Shown: piece after piece, positions 33,845 to 40,388 of the stretch
Layout: each line of letters begins with the position of its first letter
Numbering within the stretch: the stretch's first letter is position 1
Assembly (NCBI GenBank): GCA_016792865.1
Contig: JAEUMJ010000089.1
Coordinates: 1-40,388 of the forward strand
DNA: 40,388 bases
Direction of reading: 5' to 3'
Origin: Hyphomicrobiales bacterium
Lineage (GTDB): Bacteria > Pseudomonadota > Alphaproteobacteria > Rhizobiales > Aestuariivirgaceae
Program-made: the position numbers and the translations under genes
The notes under the pieces: model-generated
Told to the model about the DNA's origin: nothing
The model's database searches: none
The model's input: the letters and a program-made list of their open reading frames with translations, nothing else

Positions 33845-33897
33845 ACGGTGGCCCGCCTTGTCGCAAGGGTGAGGCCGCAACCGAACCGGAGAACGCC

Positions 33898-34302
33898 ATG
33901 ATCGGCCGCCTGAACCACGTCGCCATTGCTGTCACTGATCTTGCCGCCGCGGCGAACCAATATCGCACCATGCTGGGCGCGAAGGTATCGGCGCCGCAAC
34001 CAGAACCGGCCCATGGTGTGACGGTCGTGTTTGTCGAATTGCCCAACACGAAGGTGGAACTGCTGGAACCGCTGGGTGAGAATTCTCCGATTGCGGCCTT
34101 CCTTGCCAAGAACACGTCGGGCGGCATTCACCACATGTGCTTCGAGGTGGATGACATTCTTGCCGCCCGCGACAGCCTGAAGGCTGCGGGGGCGCGGGTA
34201 CTGGGCGACGGCAACCCGAAGACCGGTGCGCACGGAAAGCCCGTGCTTTTCCTTCACCCCAAGGATTTCAACGGCACGCTGATCGAACTGGAGCAGGCAT
34301 GA
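33898..34302 (+). CDS. mce: Methylmalonyl-CoA epimerase
   Basis: This 134-residue vicinal-oxygen-chelate protein interconverts (R)- and (S)-methylmalonyl-CoA on the propionyl-CoA to succinyl-CoA route. Metal ligands are readable: H7 in LNHVAIAV, the His pair in GGIHHMCFEVDD (78-79) and E130 in LIELEQ. Internal pseudo-duplication of the VOC half-fold is seen. The ATG at 33898 has CGGAGA upstream. A TTG 19 codons earlier is unlikely. The gene overlaps the DUF1467 gene as ATGA. The mutase is not in the window. Confidence 0.92.
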   Translation: MIGRLNHVAIAVTDLAAAANQYRTMLGAKVSAPQPEPAHGVTVVFVELPNTKVELLEPLGENSPIAAFLAKNTSGGIHHMCFEVDDILAARDSLKAAGARVLGDGNPKTGAHGKPVLFLHPKDFNGTLIELEQA

Positions 34303-34574
34303 GCTGGGTTTCGTCTCTCGCCATTTTCTTCATCATCTGGTGGACGGCACTCTTTGCGGTGCTGCCCTTCGGAGTCCGGAACAATGCCGAAGCGGGTACC
34401 CAGGTGGGTGAGGGCCATGACGCCGGTGCGCCGGTTGCCCATGGCCTGCGCTGGAAGCTCCTGGCGACGACGCTGCTGTCGCTCGTGATCTTCTTCGGTT
34501 TCCGTTTTCTCTTCGTGAACGGTTACCTCGATGTCATGAACCTGTCCTTCCTCAAGGACGCACCCAGCCTTTGA
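34299..34574 (+). CDS. DUF1467 family small membrane protein
   Basis: This is a 91-residue protein with two membrane helices (about 5-25 and 55-73). The first contains the family signature IFFIIWWTALFAVLPFGVR. The loop between is polar and contains a Gly/Ala/Asp-rich piece. The function is unknown; it is widespread in alphaproteobacteria next to mce. Translation is coupled to mce by ATGA. Its stop lies 4 bases from the stop of the convergent sulfatase gene. Confidence 0.9.
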   Translation: MSWVSSLAIFFIIWWTALFAVLPFGVRNNAEAGTQVGEGHDAGAPVAHGLRWKLLATTLLSLVIFFGFRFLFVNGYLDVMNLSFLKDAPSL

Positions 34575-34578
34575 TCTC

Positions 34579-36126
34579 TCAGGTCTTGCGCTTGTCCTCG
34601 ATATCAGGAGCTTGCGGGAAGCGGGTTTGCAGGTCGCGGTCCGTGACGCTCATGTGATTGCGCGTGTATTGCTCGGAAGCCTTGCGCAGGGGCTGGAAGT
34701 CCCACGGGAACAGCGAACCCTTCTTCATCGCTTCGAACATCATCAGACGGGCCTGTTGGCTTTGCAGCACCTCGCCGTGAATGCGGGCGATGTCGAACTT
34801 GGCCTCCACTTCCTTGCGCATGCCTCTTGCGAGGGGATGTGACGAGGCGAGATTGTTGCGCTCCTCCGGGTCGTCCACGAGGTTGTACAGTTGGTCGGGA
34901 TCGACCGGGGAATGGATGAATTTCCACGGTCCCCGGCGCAGCATGTACATCGGCGCAATGGCGCCTTCGGCGAGATATTCCCCCCAGGCCGTATGGTCGG
35001 GATTTTCGGGCGCTCCCTCCAGAAGGGGCACGAGCGAGCGGCCATCGACGGTGCGCGAGAGTTTCAGTTCACCACCCTGGCCCAGATGCGAAAGCGTGGG
35101 CAGGATATCCGCCAGCGTCACAGGCTCGGCCACGCGCCGGGCCTTGAAACGCTTCGGGCACCAGACCAGCATCGGCACATGGGCGGAGGGTTCGAGATAG
35201 CTCATCTTGTACCAGAGACCGCGCTCGCCCAGGAAATCGCCGTGATCGGAGGTGAACACCACGACCGTGTTGTCGAGCAACCCGGTTGCCGCAAGCGTGT
35301 CGAGCAGCTTCCCCAGCAGGGAATCCACATAGGAGATGTTGGCGTAATAGCCATGGCGGGCAGCACGCAGGTCGGCCTCGGTGACCGTGTAATCATCCAT
35401 CGCGGAGACATCATAAAGGCGCTGGCTGTGGGCATCGAGCGCACCGCGGTCCATGCGCGGTGTTGCCGGCAGGTCGATGTCCTCGTCGCGATACATGTCC
35501 CAGAACTGCTTGCGGGCCGCGTAGGGATCGTGCGGATGGGTGAAGGACACCATCAGTGCCAGGGGCTTGTCGGCGTCAAAACGCACATGGTCATAGATCT
35601 TGCGGGTCGCCTGGAAGGCGACATCATCGTCGAACTCCAACTGGTTCGTGATTTCGGCAATGCCCGGCTGCAGGACGCTGGTCATGTTGTGATACCACCA
35701 GTCGATGCGTTCCTGGCGAAGGCGCCAGTCCGGCGTCCAGCCAAAGTCGGCCGGGTAGATATCGGTGGTGAGCCGTTCCTCAAGGCCGTGCAACTGGTCG
35801 GGGCCGACGAAATGCATCTTGCCGGAAAGGCAGGTCTTGTACCCTTCCATGCGCAGGTAGTGTGCCCATGTCGGAATGGCCGAAGGGAATTCGGCGGCGT
35901 TGTCGTAAACCCCGGTCCGGGACGGGAGCAGGCCATTCATGACCGTGGCGCGGGCGGGCGCACAAAGCGGGCTGGTGGAATAGGCGTTCTCGAACACGAT
36001 GCCTTCCGCCGCGAGGCGCGAGAGCGCCGGGGTCTTGACCAGCGGGTGCCCGTGGAAGGGCAGGAAGCGGGCTGCCAACTGGTCAGCCATCACAAAGAGG
36101 ATATTGGGTTTTGGTGCCTGGGCCAT
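34579..36126 (-). CDS. betC: Choline-sulfatase
   Basis: This 515-residue type I sulfatase probably hydrolyses choline-O-sulfate to choline and sulfate. The formylglycine motif is C55-A-P-A-R59 in SPLCAPARAT. Other active-site groups are D15 (FVMADQ), K103 and H105 in SGKMHF, and D294-H295 in FTSDHGDF. The length and the PNILFVMADQLAARFLPFHGH beginning match BetC. The ATG at 36126 is chosen from the conserved start and GGGAAAG upstream. No betABI, transporter or LysR regulator is beside it, unlike in Sinorhizobium. The cysteine-type sulfatase needs a formylglycine-generating enzyme, which is not in the window. Confidence 0.9.
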   Translation of the reverse strand: MAQAPKPNILFVMADQLAARFLPFHGHPLVKTPALSRLAAEGIVFENAYSTSPLCAPARATVMNGLLPSRTGVYDNAAEFPSAIPTWAHYLRMEGYKTCLSGKMHFVGPDQLHGLEERLTTDIYPADFGWTPDWRLRQERIDWWYHNMTSVLQPGIAEITNQLEFDDDVAFQATRKIYDHVRFDADKPLALMVSFTHPHDPYAARKQFWDMYRDEDIDLPATPRMDRGALDAHSQRLYDVSAMDDYTVTEADLRAARHGYYANISYVDSLLGKLLDTLAATGLLDNTVVVFTSDHGDFLGERGLWYKMSYLEPSAHVPMLVWCPKRFKARRVAEPVTLADILPTLSHLGQGGELKLSRTVDGRSLVPLLEGAPENPDHTAWGEYLAEGAIAPMYMLRRGPWKFIHSPVDPDQLYNLVDDPEERNNLASSHPLARGMRKEVEAKFDIARIHGEVLQSQQARLMMFEAMKKGSLFPWDFQPLRKASEQYTRNHMSVTDRDLQTRFPQAPDIEDKRKT

Positions 36127-36127
36127 T

Positions 36128-36376
36128 ATGTCTTTCCCGATGAAATCCGCGATCCTGTTCCTGATCCGCATCTATCAGGTCACACTATCATCCCTCATCG
36201 GGCGGCAGTGCCGCTTTCTTCCGACATGTTCGGACTATGCGCGTCAGGCCATCGAAAAACATGGGGTCTGGTGCGGCGGCAGGCTGGCGCTCCGACGCAT
36301 TTCCCGCTGCCATCCCTGGGGCGGGGAGGGCTTCGATCCCGTCCCTGACCATCCGGATTGTGCACGCCGCAAATGA
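36128..36376 (+). CDS. yidD: Membrane protein insertion efficiency factor YidD
   Basis: This is an 82-residue (or 78, from ATG at 36140) protein of the YidD family, which assists YidC-dependent insertion of inner-membrane proteins. The family pattern is complete: LIRIYQVTLSSLIGRQCRFLPTC (as LIRIYQ, then CRFLPTC), SDYARQAIEKHG, RRISRCHPWGGEGFDPVP. An N-terminal amphipathic helix is expected. No Shine-Dalgarno is evident before either ATG. It begins one base from the divergent betC start, so its promoter must lie inside betC. It is usually near rpmH-rnpA-yidC; here it stands alone. Confidence 0.92.
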   Translation: MSFPMKSAILFLIRIYQVTLSSLIGRQCRFLPTCSDYARQAIEKHGVWCGGRLALRRISRCHPWGGEGFDPVPDHPDCARRK

Positions 36377-36402
36377 AAAGGGCCGGATTGCTCCGGCCCT
36401 TT
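36377..36402. terminator. Hairpin terminator between yidD and the porin gene
   Basis: An 11-bp perfect stem, AAAGGGCCGGA with TCCGGCCCTTT around TTGC, begins directly after the yidD stop and lies 22 bases before the convergent porin stop. A/T ends on both sides suggest a two-way terminator. Confidence 0.82.
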
Positions 36403-36424
36403 CGACAATCGGATGATGCCCGGG

Positions 36425-37117
36425 TCAGAAGGCCCAGATGGCGGCAACACGCACTTCGTGATCGCCGAAGTCATGGATATCGACATCGCACGAGCCGACG
36501 CCGCAGACCGTCTGCGAGTAGTTGTCGCCCTTGAAGCGGGTGTAGAGGTAGTCGAGGCGAAGACGGAAGTTGTCCGTGACGGCATGTTCCATGCCGCCGC
36601 CGATGGTCCAGCCCCAATGGTTGCCCTTGATGTGGTCAGGGTAGGAAGCAATGATGCCGTTCAGGTCGCCGCGGGCATAGGCCACGCCGCCTGTCGCGAA
36701 GATGAGGGTGTCATCAAAGGCCACGCCGAAGCGGGTGCGGAGGGTGGCGATGTGATCCATCGAGAAGGCGAAGTCGGCGGTCGGCTCTTCGTTGGTGGCG
36801 ATGTCACCCGTGGTGCCCCAGTCGCCTTCGAGACCGATCACCCAGTTGTTGAACTGGTGGTTGTAACCGGCAAGGGCGCCGCCCTTGAAACCGCAACCCG
36901 ACATTTCCCAGTCGCTGCCGCCGGTGTTATCGGTCAGTTCGCCGTCGATACAGGTCGCGCCGACCCAGCCGCCAACATAGATGCCGGTCCAGTCATAGGT
37001 GGACTGGCGGAGCTCTTCCACCGGCGGCGGAGGAACATCAAGGTCAGCGGCGAGGGCAGTGGCCGCCGGCAGGAATGCCGCGGTGGACAAGGCAAGAGCA
37101 AGAAGCAGTTTTTTCAT
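36425..37117 (-). CDS. Outer-membrane beta-barrel protein, Omp25/31-like porin family
   Basis: This is a 230-residue exported protein with signal peptide to about residue 23 (ALA-AD). A proline-rich spacer (DVPPPPVEE) precedes an eight-strand barrel pattern with YDWTGIYVGGWVG, the family-typical first strand, and a C-terminal strand ending in Phe (VRVAAIWAF). It probably sits in the outer membrane as a structural or porin protein, as in Brucella Omp25/31. Four cysteines (ATCIDG, SGCGFKG, TVCGVGSCDV) are unusual for this family and could form two external disulfides. It is a single gene with its own upstream region. Confidence 0.9.
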   Translation of the reverse strand: MKKLLLALALSTAAFLPAATALAADLDVPPPPVEELRQSTYDWTGIYVGGWVGATCIDGELTDNTGGSDWEMSGCGFKGGALAGYNHQFNNWVIGLEGDWGTTGDIATNEEPTADFAFSMDHIATLRTRFGVAFDDTLIFATGGVAYARGDLNGIIASYPDHIKGNHWGWTIGGGMEHAVTDNFRLRLDYLYTRFKGDNYSQTVCGVGSCDVDIHDFGDHEVRVAAIWAF

Positions 37118-37280
37118 GTTGGTACCCAGTTACAGTTAACTCTGTCAGTGGCGCCAACATGACTTGTTAAGGTTAACACTGCGTTTCCGAAAAATTGCGA
37201 AAGTCTTAATTCCTCAGGCTTTTTCGAGGCTTCTTGATTTTGCGACCGGGGAGGGGCAATGCCTAGCCGTACAGATGATT

Positions 37281-37312
37281 TGCCTACCCGGGTCTGTGGC
37301 CGGGAGTGGGCA
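37281..37312 (+). promoter_or_regulatory. Imperfect hairpin in the thrS leader
   Basis: TGCC-TA-CCCGG pairs with CCGGG-AGTG-GGCA around an eight-base loop, ending right where GGAAGG of the thrS ribosome-binding site begins. The 209-base gap from the porin start also holds an AT-rich promoter-like stretch (about 37170-37245) that I cannot resolve further. Confidence 0.4.
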
Positions 37313-37326
37313 GGAAGGACAGACAG

Positions 37327-39282
37327 ATGATTACCGTGACATTTCCCGATGGTGCGAAGCGCGAATTCGAAGCCGGCACCACCGCCGGCCAGGTGGCCGC
37401 CGCCATTTCCAAATCACTCGAAAAGAAAGCGGTCGCCGCCGTCATCAACGGCCAGCTTTCGGACCTTGCCGATCCGTTGAAGGCCGACTCCACACTGGAA
37501 ATTGTGGTGCGCGAGGATGCGCGGGCACTGGAGCTGATCCGCCATGACTGTGCCCACGTTCTTGCCGAGGCCGTGCAGGAGCTTTTCCCCGGCACGCAGG
37601 TGACCATCGGGCCTGTCATCGAAAACGGTTTCTATTACGACTTCTTCCGCAACGAGCCATTCACGCCTGCCGACTTCCCGCTCATCGAGAAGAAGATGAG
37701 GGAGATCATCCAGCGCGACAAGCCATTCACCAAGAGCACCAAGACACGGGACGAGGCAAAGGCGTTCTTCCGCGCCAAGGGCGAGAACTTCAAGGTCGAG
37801 CTGGTGGACGCCATTCCCGGCAACGAGGACATCAAGTTCTACGATCAGGGCGGCTGGACCGATCTCTGCCGTGGCCCGCACATGACGTCCACCGGCAAGA
37901 TCGGCAGCGCCTTCAAGCTCATGAAGGTGGCGGGGGCCTATTGGCGCGGCGACTCGAAGAATCCGATGCTGACCCGCATCTATGGCACGGCCTGGCACAA
38001 TGAAAAGGATTTGCAAGGTTATGTGACCGCGCTTGAGGAAGCCGAGAAGCGCGATCACCGCAAGCTGGGCCGCGAGATGGACCTGTTCCATTTCCAGGAA
38101 GAAGGCCCCGGCGTGGTGTTCTGGCACCCCAAGGGCTGGACCATGTTCCAGCAGCTGATCCAGTACATGCGCCGCCGTCTCAATCGCCTTGGCTACGATG
38201 AAGTGAATGCGCCACAGTTGCTCGACAAGAGCCTGTGGGAAATCTCCGGTCACTGGGGCTGGTACAAGGAAGCGATGTTCTCGGCCAAGCCTGCGGGTGA
38301 CGATGCCGAAGACAATGAGCGCCTCTATGCCATCAAGCCGATGAATTGCCCCGGGCATGTGCAGATTTTCAAGCACGGCCTGCGCAGCTATCGCGAGCTT
38401 CCCATGCGCCTGGCCGAGTTCGGCAACGTGCATCGCTACGAGCCGTCGGGTGCCTTGCATGGCCTGATGCGCGTGCGCGGTTTCACCCAGGACGATGCGC
38501 ACATCTTCTGCACGCCCGAGCAGATGGCCAACGAATGCCTGATGATCAACGATCTCATTCTCTCGACCTATCGCGACTTCGGCTTCGAACAGATCGTGGT
38601 CAAGCTCTCGACCCGCCCCGAAAAGCGCGTGGGCTCCGACGAGGCCTGGGACCGCGCCGAGGGCATCATGGGCAAGGTGCTTGAGCAGATCGCCAGCGAG
38701 AGCGGCGGCAAGATCAAGACTGCCGTCAATCCGGGCGAGGGCGCATTCTATGGCCCGAAGTTCGAGTATGTGCTTCGCGACGCCATCGGCCGCGACTGGC
38801 AATGCGGCACCACGCAGGTGGACTTCAACCTGCCGGAACGCTTCGGCGCCTTCTACATCGGTGAAGACGGCAACAAGCATGTGCCGGTGATGATCCATCG
38901 GGCCATCTGCGGCTCCATGGAACGCTTCCTCGGCATTCTCATCGAACATTTCGCCGGGCATTTCCCGCTCTGGATTGCCCCGACGCAGGTGATGGTCTGC
39001 ACCATCACGTCGGAGGCCGACGCCTACGCGGCAGAGGTCTGCAAGCAGTTGAAGGACGCCGGGCTGCGGGCGGAAGCCGACCTGCGCAACGAGAAGATCA
39101 ACTACAAGGTTCGCGAACATTCGGTGACGAAGGTTCCCGTCATTCTTGTGGTGGGCAAGCGCGAGATGGAAGAGAAGGCCGTGAACATGCGCCGTCTCGG
39201 CAGCCAGGAACAGAAGTCCATGAGCTTCGCGGATGCCCTTGCCAGCCTCAAGACAGAAGCGACGCCACCGGACCTGCGTTGA
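37327..39282 (+). CDS. thrS: Threonine-tRNA ligase
   Basis: This 651-residue class II aminoacyl-tRNA synthetase has four parts. The N-terminal TGS domain is at about 1-62. The editing domain has H73-x3-H77 (RHDCAHVLA) and C181...H185 (DLCRGPH). In the catalytic core the zinc ligands are C341 (MNCPGH), H392 (DDAHIF) and H524 (VMIHRA), and motif 2 is [17 protein letters not shown]-terminal anticodon-binding domain spans about 545-640. It is full length with all known active-site residues. The start [11 protein letters not shown] has GGAAGGAC upstream; a seven-residue longer form is less likely. A leader hairpin sits just before the ribosome-binding site. Confidence 0.97.
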   Translation: MITVTFPDGAKREFEAGTTAGQVAAAISKSLEKKAVAAVINGQLSDLADPLKADSTLEIVVREDARALELIRHDCAHVLAEAVQELFPGTQVTIGPVIENGFYYDFFRNEPFTPADFPLIEKKMREIIQRDKPFTKSTKTRDEAKAFFRAKGENFKVELVDAIPGNEDIKFYDQGGWTDLCRGPHMTSTGKIGSAFKLMKVAGAYWRGDSKNPMLTRIYGTAWHNEKDLQGYVTALEEAEKRDHRKLGREMDLFHFQEEGPGVVFWHPKGWTMFQQLIQYMRRRLNRLGYDEVNAPQLLDKSLWEISGHWGWYKEAMFSAKPAGDDAEDNERLYAIKPMNCPGHVQIFKHGLRSYRELPMRLAEFGNVHRYEPSGALHGLMRVRGFTQDDAHIFCTPEQMANECLMINDLILSTYRDFGFEQIVVKLSTRPEKRVGSDEAWDRAEGIMGKVLEQIASESGGKIKTAVNPGEGAFYGPKFEYVLRDAIGRDWQCGTTQVDFNLPERFGAFYIGEDGNKHVPVMIHRAICGSMERFLGILIEHFAGHFPLWIAPTQVMVCTITSEADAYAAEVCKQLKDAGLRAEADLRNEKINYKVREHSVTKVPVILVVGKREMEEKAVNMRRLGSQEQKSMSFADALASLKTEATPPDLR

Positions 39283-39300
39283 GCCTCGCACACTGAACCG

Positions 39301-39337
39301 ATGTGGGCATGATCTCGTAGGGAGGACATGCCCACAT
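39301..39337 (+). promoter_or_regulatory. Perfect hairpin sequestering the SDR start codon
   Basis: ATGTGGGCATG (39301-39311) and CATGCCCACAT (39327-39337) are perfect 11-bp complements around a 15-base loop. The loop holds the Shine-Dalgarno AGGGAGGA (39319-39326), and the second arm holds the ATG (39328-39330) and the next two codons. In mRNA this would pair the start codon in a GC-rich stem. Confidence 0.65.
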
Positions 39338-40053
39338 ACATCATCATTGGAACATCCGGCATCGGCGGAACTCTGGCGCGTCATCTGGCGGCAACGGGAA
39401 ACGGCCTTCATCTGATTTCGCGGAATGCGGAGCGACTGCCGGCTCTCGCCACCGAGCTTGGCGCAAGCCACGCGGTTGCCGATGTCATGCAGGAGGGCGC
39501 GCTGGAGGCCGCGATTGCCGCTGCCGGGCCAAGCATCGACGGGCTTGCCTATTGTGTCGGCTCCATCAACCTCAAGCCGCTGGGGCGCGTGTCCGACGCA
39601 GAGGCACTGGCCGATTTCCAGCTCAACGCGCTGGGCGCTTTCCGTGCCGTCAAGGCGGCGCTCCCGGCGCTGAAAGGCTCAGTCCAACCCACCGCATCCG
39701 TGTTGCTGTTCTCCACTGTCGCAGTCCGGCAGGGGTTCACCTCGCATGCTTCCATCGCCATGGCGAAGGGCGCGGTCGAGGGCCTGACGCGCACGCTGGC
39801 GGCTGAACTTGCCCCGAAGATCCGGGTCAATGCCATCGCGCCGTCGCTCACCCGCACGCCGCTTGCAGCAAGCCTCACGGCCAGCGAGCAGACGGCGAAT
39901 GCCATCGCCGCGCTTCATCCGTTGCAGCGCCTTGGCGAACCGGAGGACGTGGCTGGCCTTGCAGCCCTGTTGCTGTCGCCACAGGCTGGCTGGATTACCG
40001 GGCAGGTGATCGGCGTGGATGGGGGGCGTTCGTCCCTGCGCGGACGCGGGTGA
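39328..40053 (+). CDS. SDR-family protein lacking the catalytic tyrosine
   Basis: This is a 241-residue short-chain dehydrogenase/reductase fold. The nucleotide-binding glycine turn reads GTSGIGG (8-14), SRNAERL follows as the second strand and N100 is in place. The active-site Ser is S129 (LLFSTVA), and the helix Lys is K147. The Tyr of the YxxxK motif is replaced by I143 ([12 protein letters not shown]). The tail [29 protein letters not shown] is typical SDR. Without Tyr it may be a catalytically changed or non-enzymatic member; a subgroup with HASIAxAKG occurs in other bacteria as far as I recall. It starts 45 bases after thrS, within an RNA hairpin, and overlaps the DUF2256 gene by one base. 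Confidence 0.88.
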   Translation: MPTYIIIGTSGIGGTLARHLAATGNGLHLISRNAERLPALATELGASHAVADVMQEGALEAAIAAAGPSIDGLAYCVGSINLKPLGRVSDAEALADFQLNALGAFRAVKAALPALKGSVQPTASVLLFSTVAVRQGFTSHASIAMAKGAVEGLTRTLAAELAPKIRVNAIAPSLTRTPLAASLTASEQTANAIAALHPLQRLGEPEDVAGLAALLLSPQAGWITGQVIGVDGGRSSLRGRG

Positions 40054-40211
40054 TGCGCGGAGTTGCCAAGTCCAATCTGCCGACCAAGAGCTGTGCAACC
40101 TGCGGTCGGCCTTTCTCCTGGCGCAAGCGGTGGGAAAAGGTCTGGCAAGAGGTGAAATACTGCAGCGATCGGTGTCGCACCTTGAAAAGTAACAAGACAA
40201 GTTCCAGATAG
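40053..40211 (+). CDS. DUF2256 small zinc-ribbon-like protein
   Basis: This is a 52-residue basic protein translated directly from the sequence. It contains two cysteine pairs, C14-x2-C17 in [16 protein letters not shown] and C37-x3-C41 in [12 protein letters not shown], so one zinc is probably bound. The [13 protein letters not shown] and [19 protein letters not shown] pattern is the DUF2256 family signature. Its ATG shares the last A of the SDR stop codon (TGATG), so the two are coupled, in keeping with its short length being real. The function is unknown. Confidence 0.85.
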   Translation: MRGVAKSNLPTKSCATCGRPFSWRKRWEKVWQEVKYCSDRCRTLKSNKTSSR

Positions 40212-40231
40212 CCCGACTATAAGGGTGCATC

Positions 40232-40388
40232 ATGGACATCGGACTTTATACTTTTGCTGACGTGGCTGCGGGCCACCCGGAACTCGCCGGCCAACGCCTG
40301 CGTAATCTCGTGGAAGAAATGGAGCTGGCCGATCAGGTCGGGCTTGATGTGTTCGCAGTGGGGGAACATCACCGCGCCGACTATGCCG
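40232..40388 (+). CDS. LLM-class flavin-dependent oxidoreductase (3' truncated by window)
   Basis: Only the first 52 residues are visible: [12 protein letters not shown] at the start, then [26 protein letters not shown]. The first strand and the VGEHH motif are typical of bacterial-luciferase-like monooxygenases that use reduced flavin. The substrate cannot be inferred. It starts 20 bases after the DUF2256 stop, with AAGGGTG as weak ribosome-binding site, and probably belongs to the same transcript. The rest lies beyond the window. Confidence 0.8.
   Translation, partial: MDIGLYTFADVAAGHPELAGQRLRNLVEEMELADQVGLDVFAVGEHHRADYA

Noticed and set aside
32069..33880. 603-codon minus-strand frame opposite era and recO
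   Set aside because: It spans two well-supported genes on the other strand and has no domain or ribosome-binding site.
37414..39471. 685-codon minus-strand frame opposite thrS
   Set aside because: It is antisense to a complete threonyl-tRNA synthetase with all motifs; no family is recognisable in the antisense protein.
1..40388. CRISPR arrays, insertion sequences and known riboswitches
   Set aside because: I saw no regularly spaced repeats, no transposase and no leader matching a riboswitch class that I know by sight.

Overview
The window looks like chromosomal DNA of a high-GC alphaproteobacterium, most likely of the order Hyphomicrobiales (Rhizobiales). The pointers are alphaproteobacterial small families (DUF3126-type, DUF1467-type, an Omp25/31-like porin with a C-terminal Phe), a methylmalonyl-CoA epimerase followed by a DUF1467 gene, the rpoZ-rsh-pyrE-acpS-lepB-rnc-era-recO order, a CHASE2 cyclase paired with a FecR protein, and a coxMLDEF-like molybdenum hydroxylase cluster. 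I cannot name the genus. Coding density is high. No stretch over 300 bases lacks a gene or tRNA, and I see no insertion sequence, integrase, CRISPR array or rRNA.

Layout. 1-6894 (+): the end of a CoxL-type large subunit, CoxM, a terminator, CoxD-type AAA ATPase, CoxE-type VWA protein, XdhC split into two overlapping genes, and a molybdopterin-binding/MobA-like fusion. Together these make and mature one xanthine-oxidase-family enzyme of unknown substrate. 6887-9111 (-): radC, map, sfsA. 9169-12910: a CinA-type molybdopterin-binding-fold protein, a triple-PAS hybrid histidine kinase and gpt. 12907-17073: a putative cAMP locus with a CHASE2 adenylate cyclase, a FecR protein, a DUF3307 membrane protein and a membrane-anchored, Popeye-like cyclic-nucleotide-binding protein. 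17185-17270: tRNA-Leu(UAA). 17308-23479: a HemL-like aminotransferase, a YcaQ/GNAT/zinc-finger operon, an alpha/beta hydrolase, cysE, DUF3126, a small membrane protein and a gamma carbonic anhydrase. 23463-25925 (-): two tandem transglutaminase-like cysteine peptidases, an XRE/S24-like repressor and a tiny HTH protein with a perfect palindrome in front of it. 26163-26247: tRNA-Leu(GAG), then a small methyltransferase. 26891-34574 (+): rpoZ, stringent response (rsh), pyrE, acpS, lepB, rnc, era, recO, mce, DUF1467. 34579-37117: choline-sulfatase, yidD, porin. 37327-40388 (+): thrS, an atypical SDR whose start codon sits in a perfect hairpin, a 52-residue DUF2256 protein and the start of a luciferase-like flavin oxidoreductase.

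Much of the window is ordinary housekeeping. The parts that most merit a second look are the start-codon hairpin at 39301-39337, the possible cAMP locus at 12.9-17.1 kb whose effector lacks the usual phosphate-binding arginine, and the peptidase/repressor/palindrome region at 23.4-25.9 kb.
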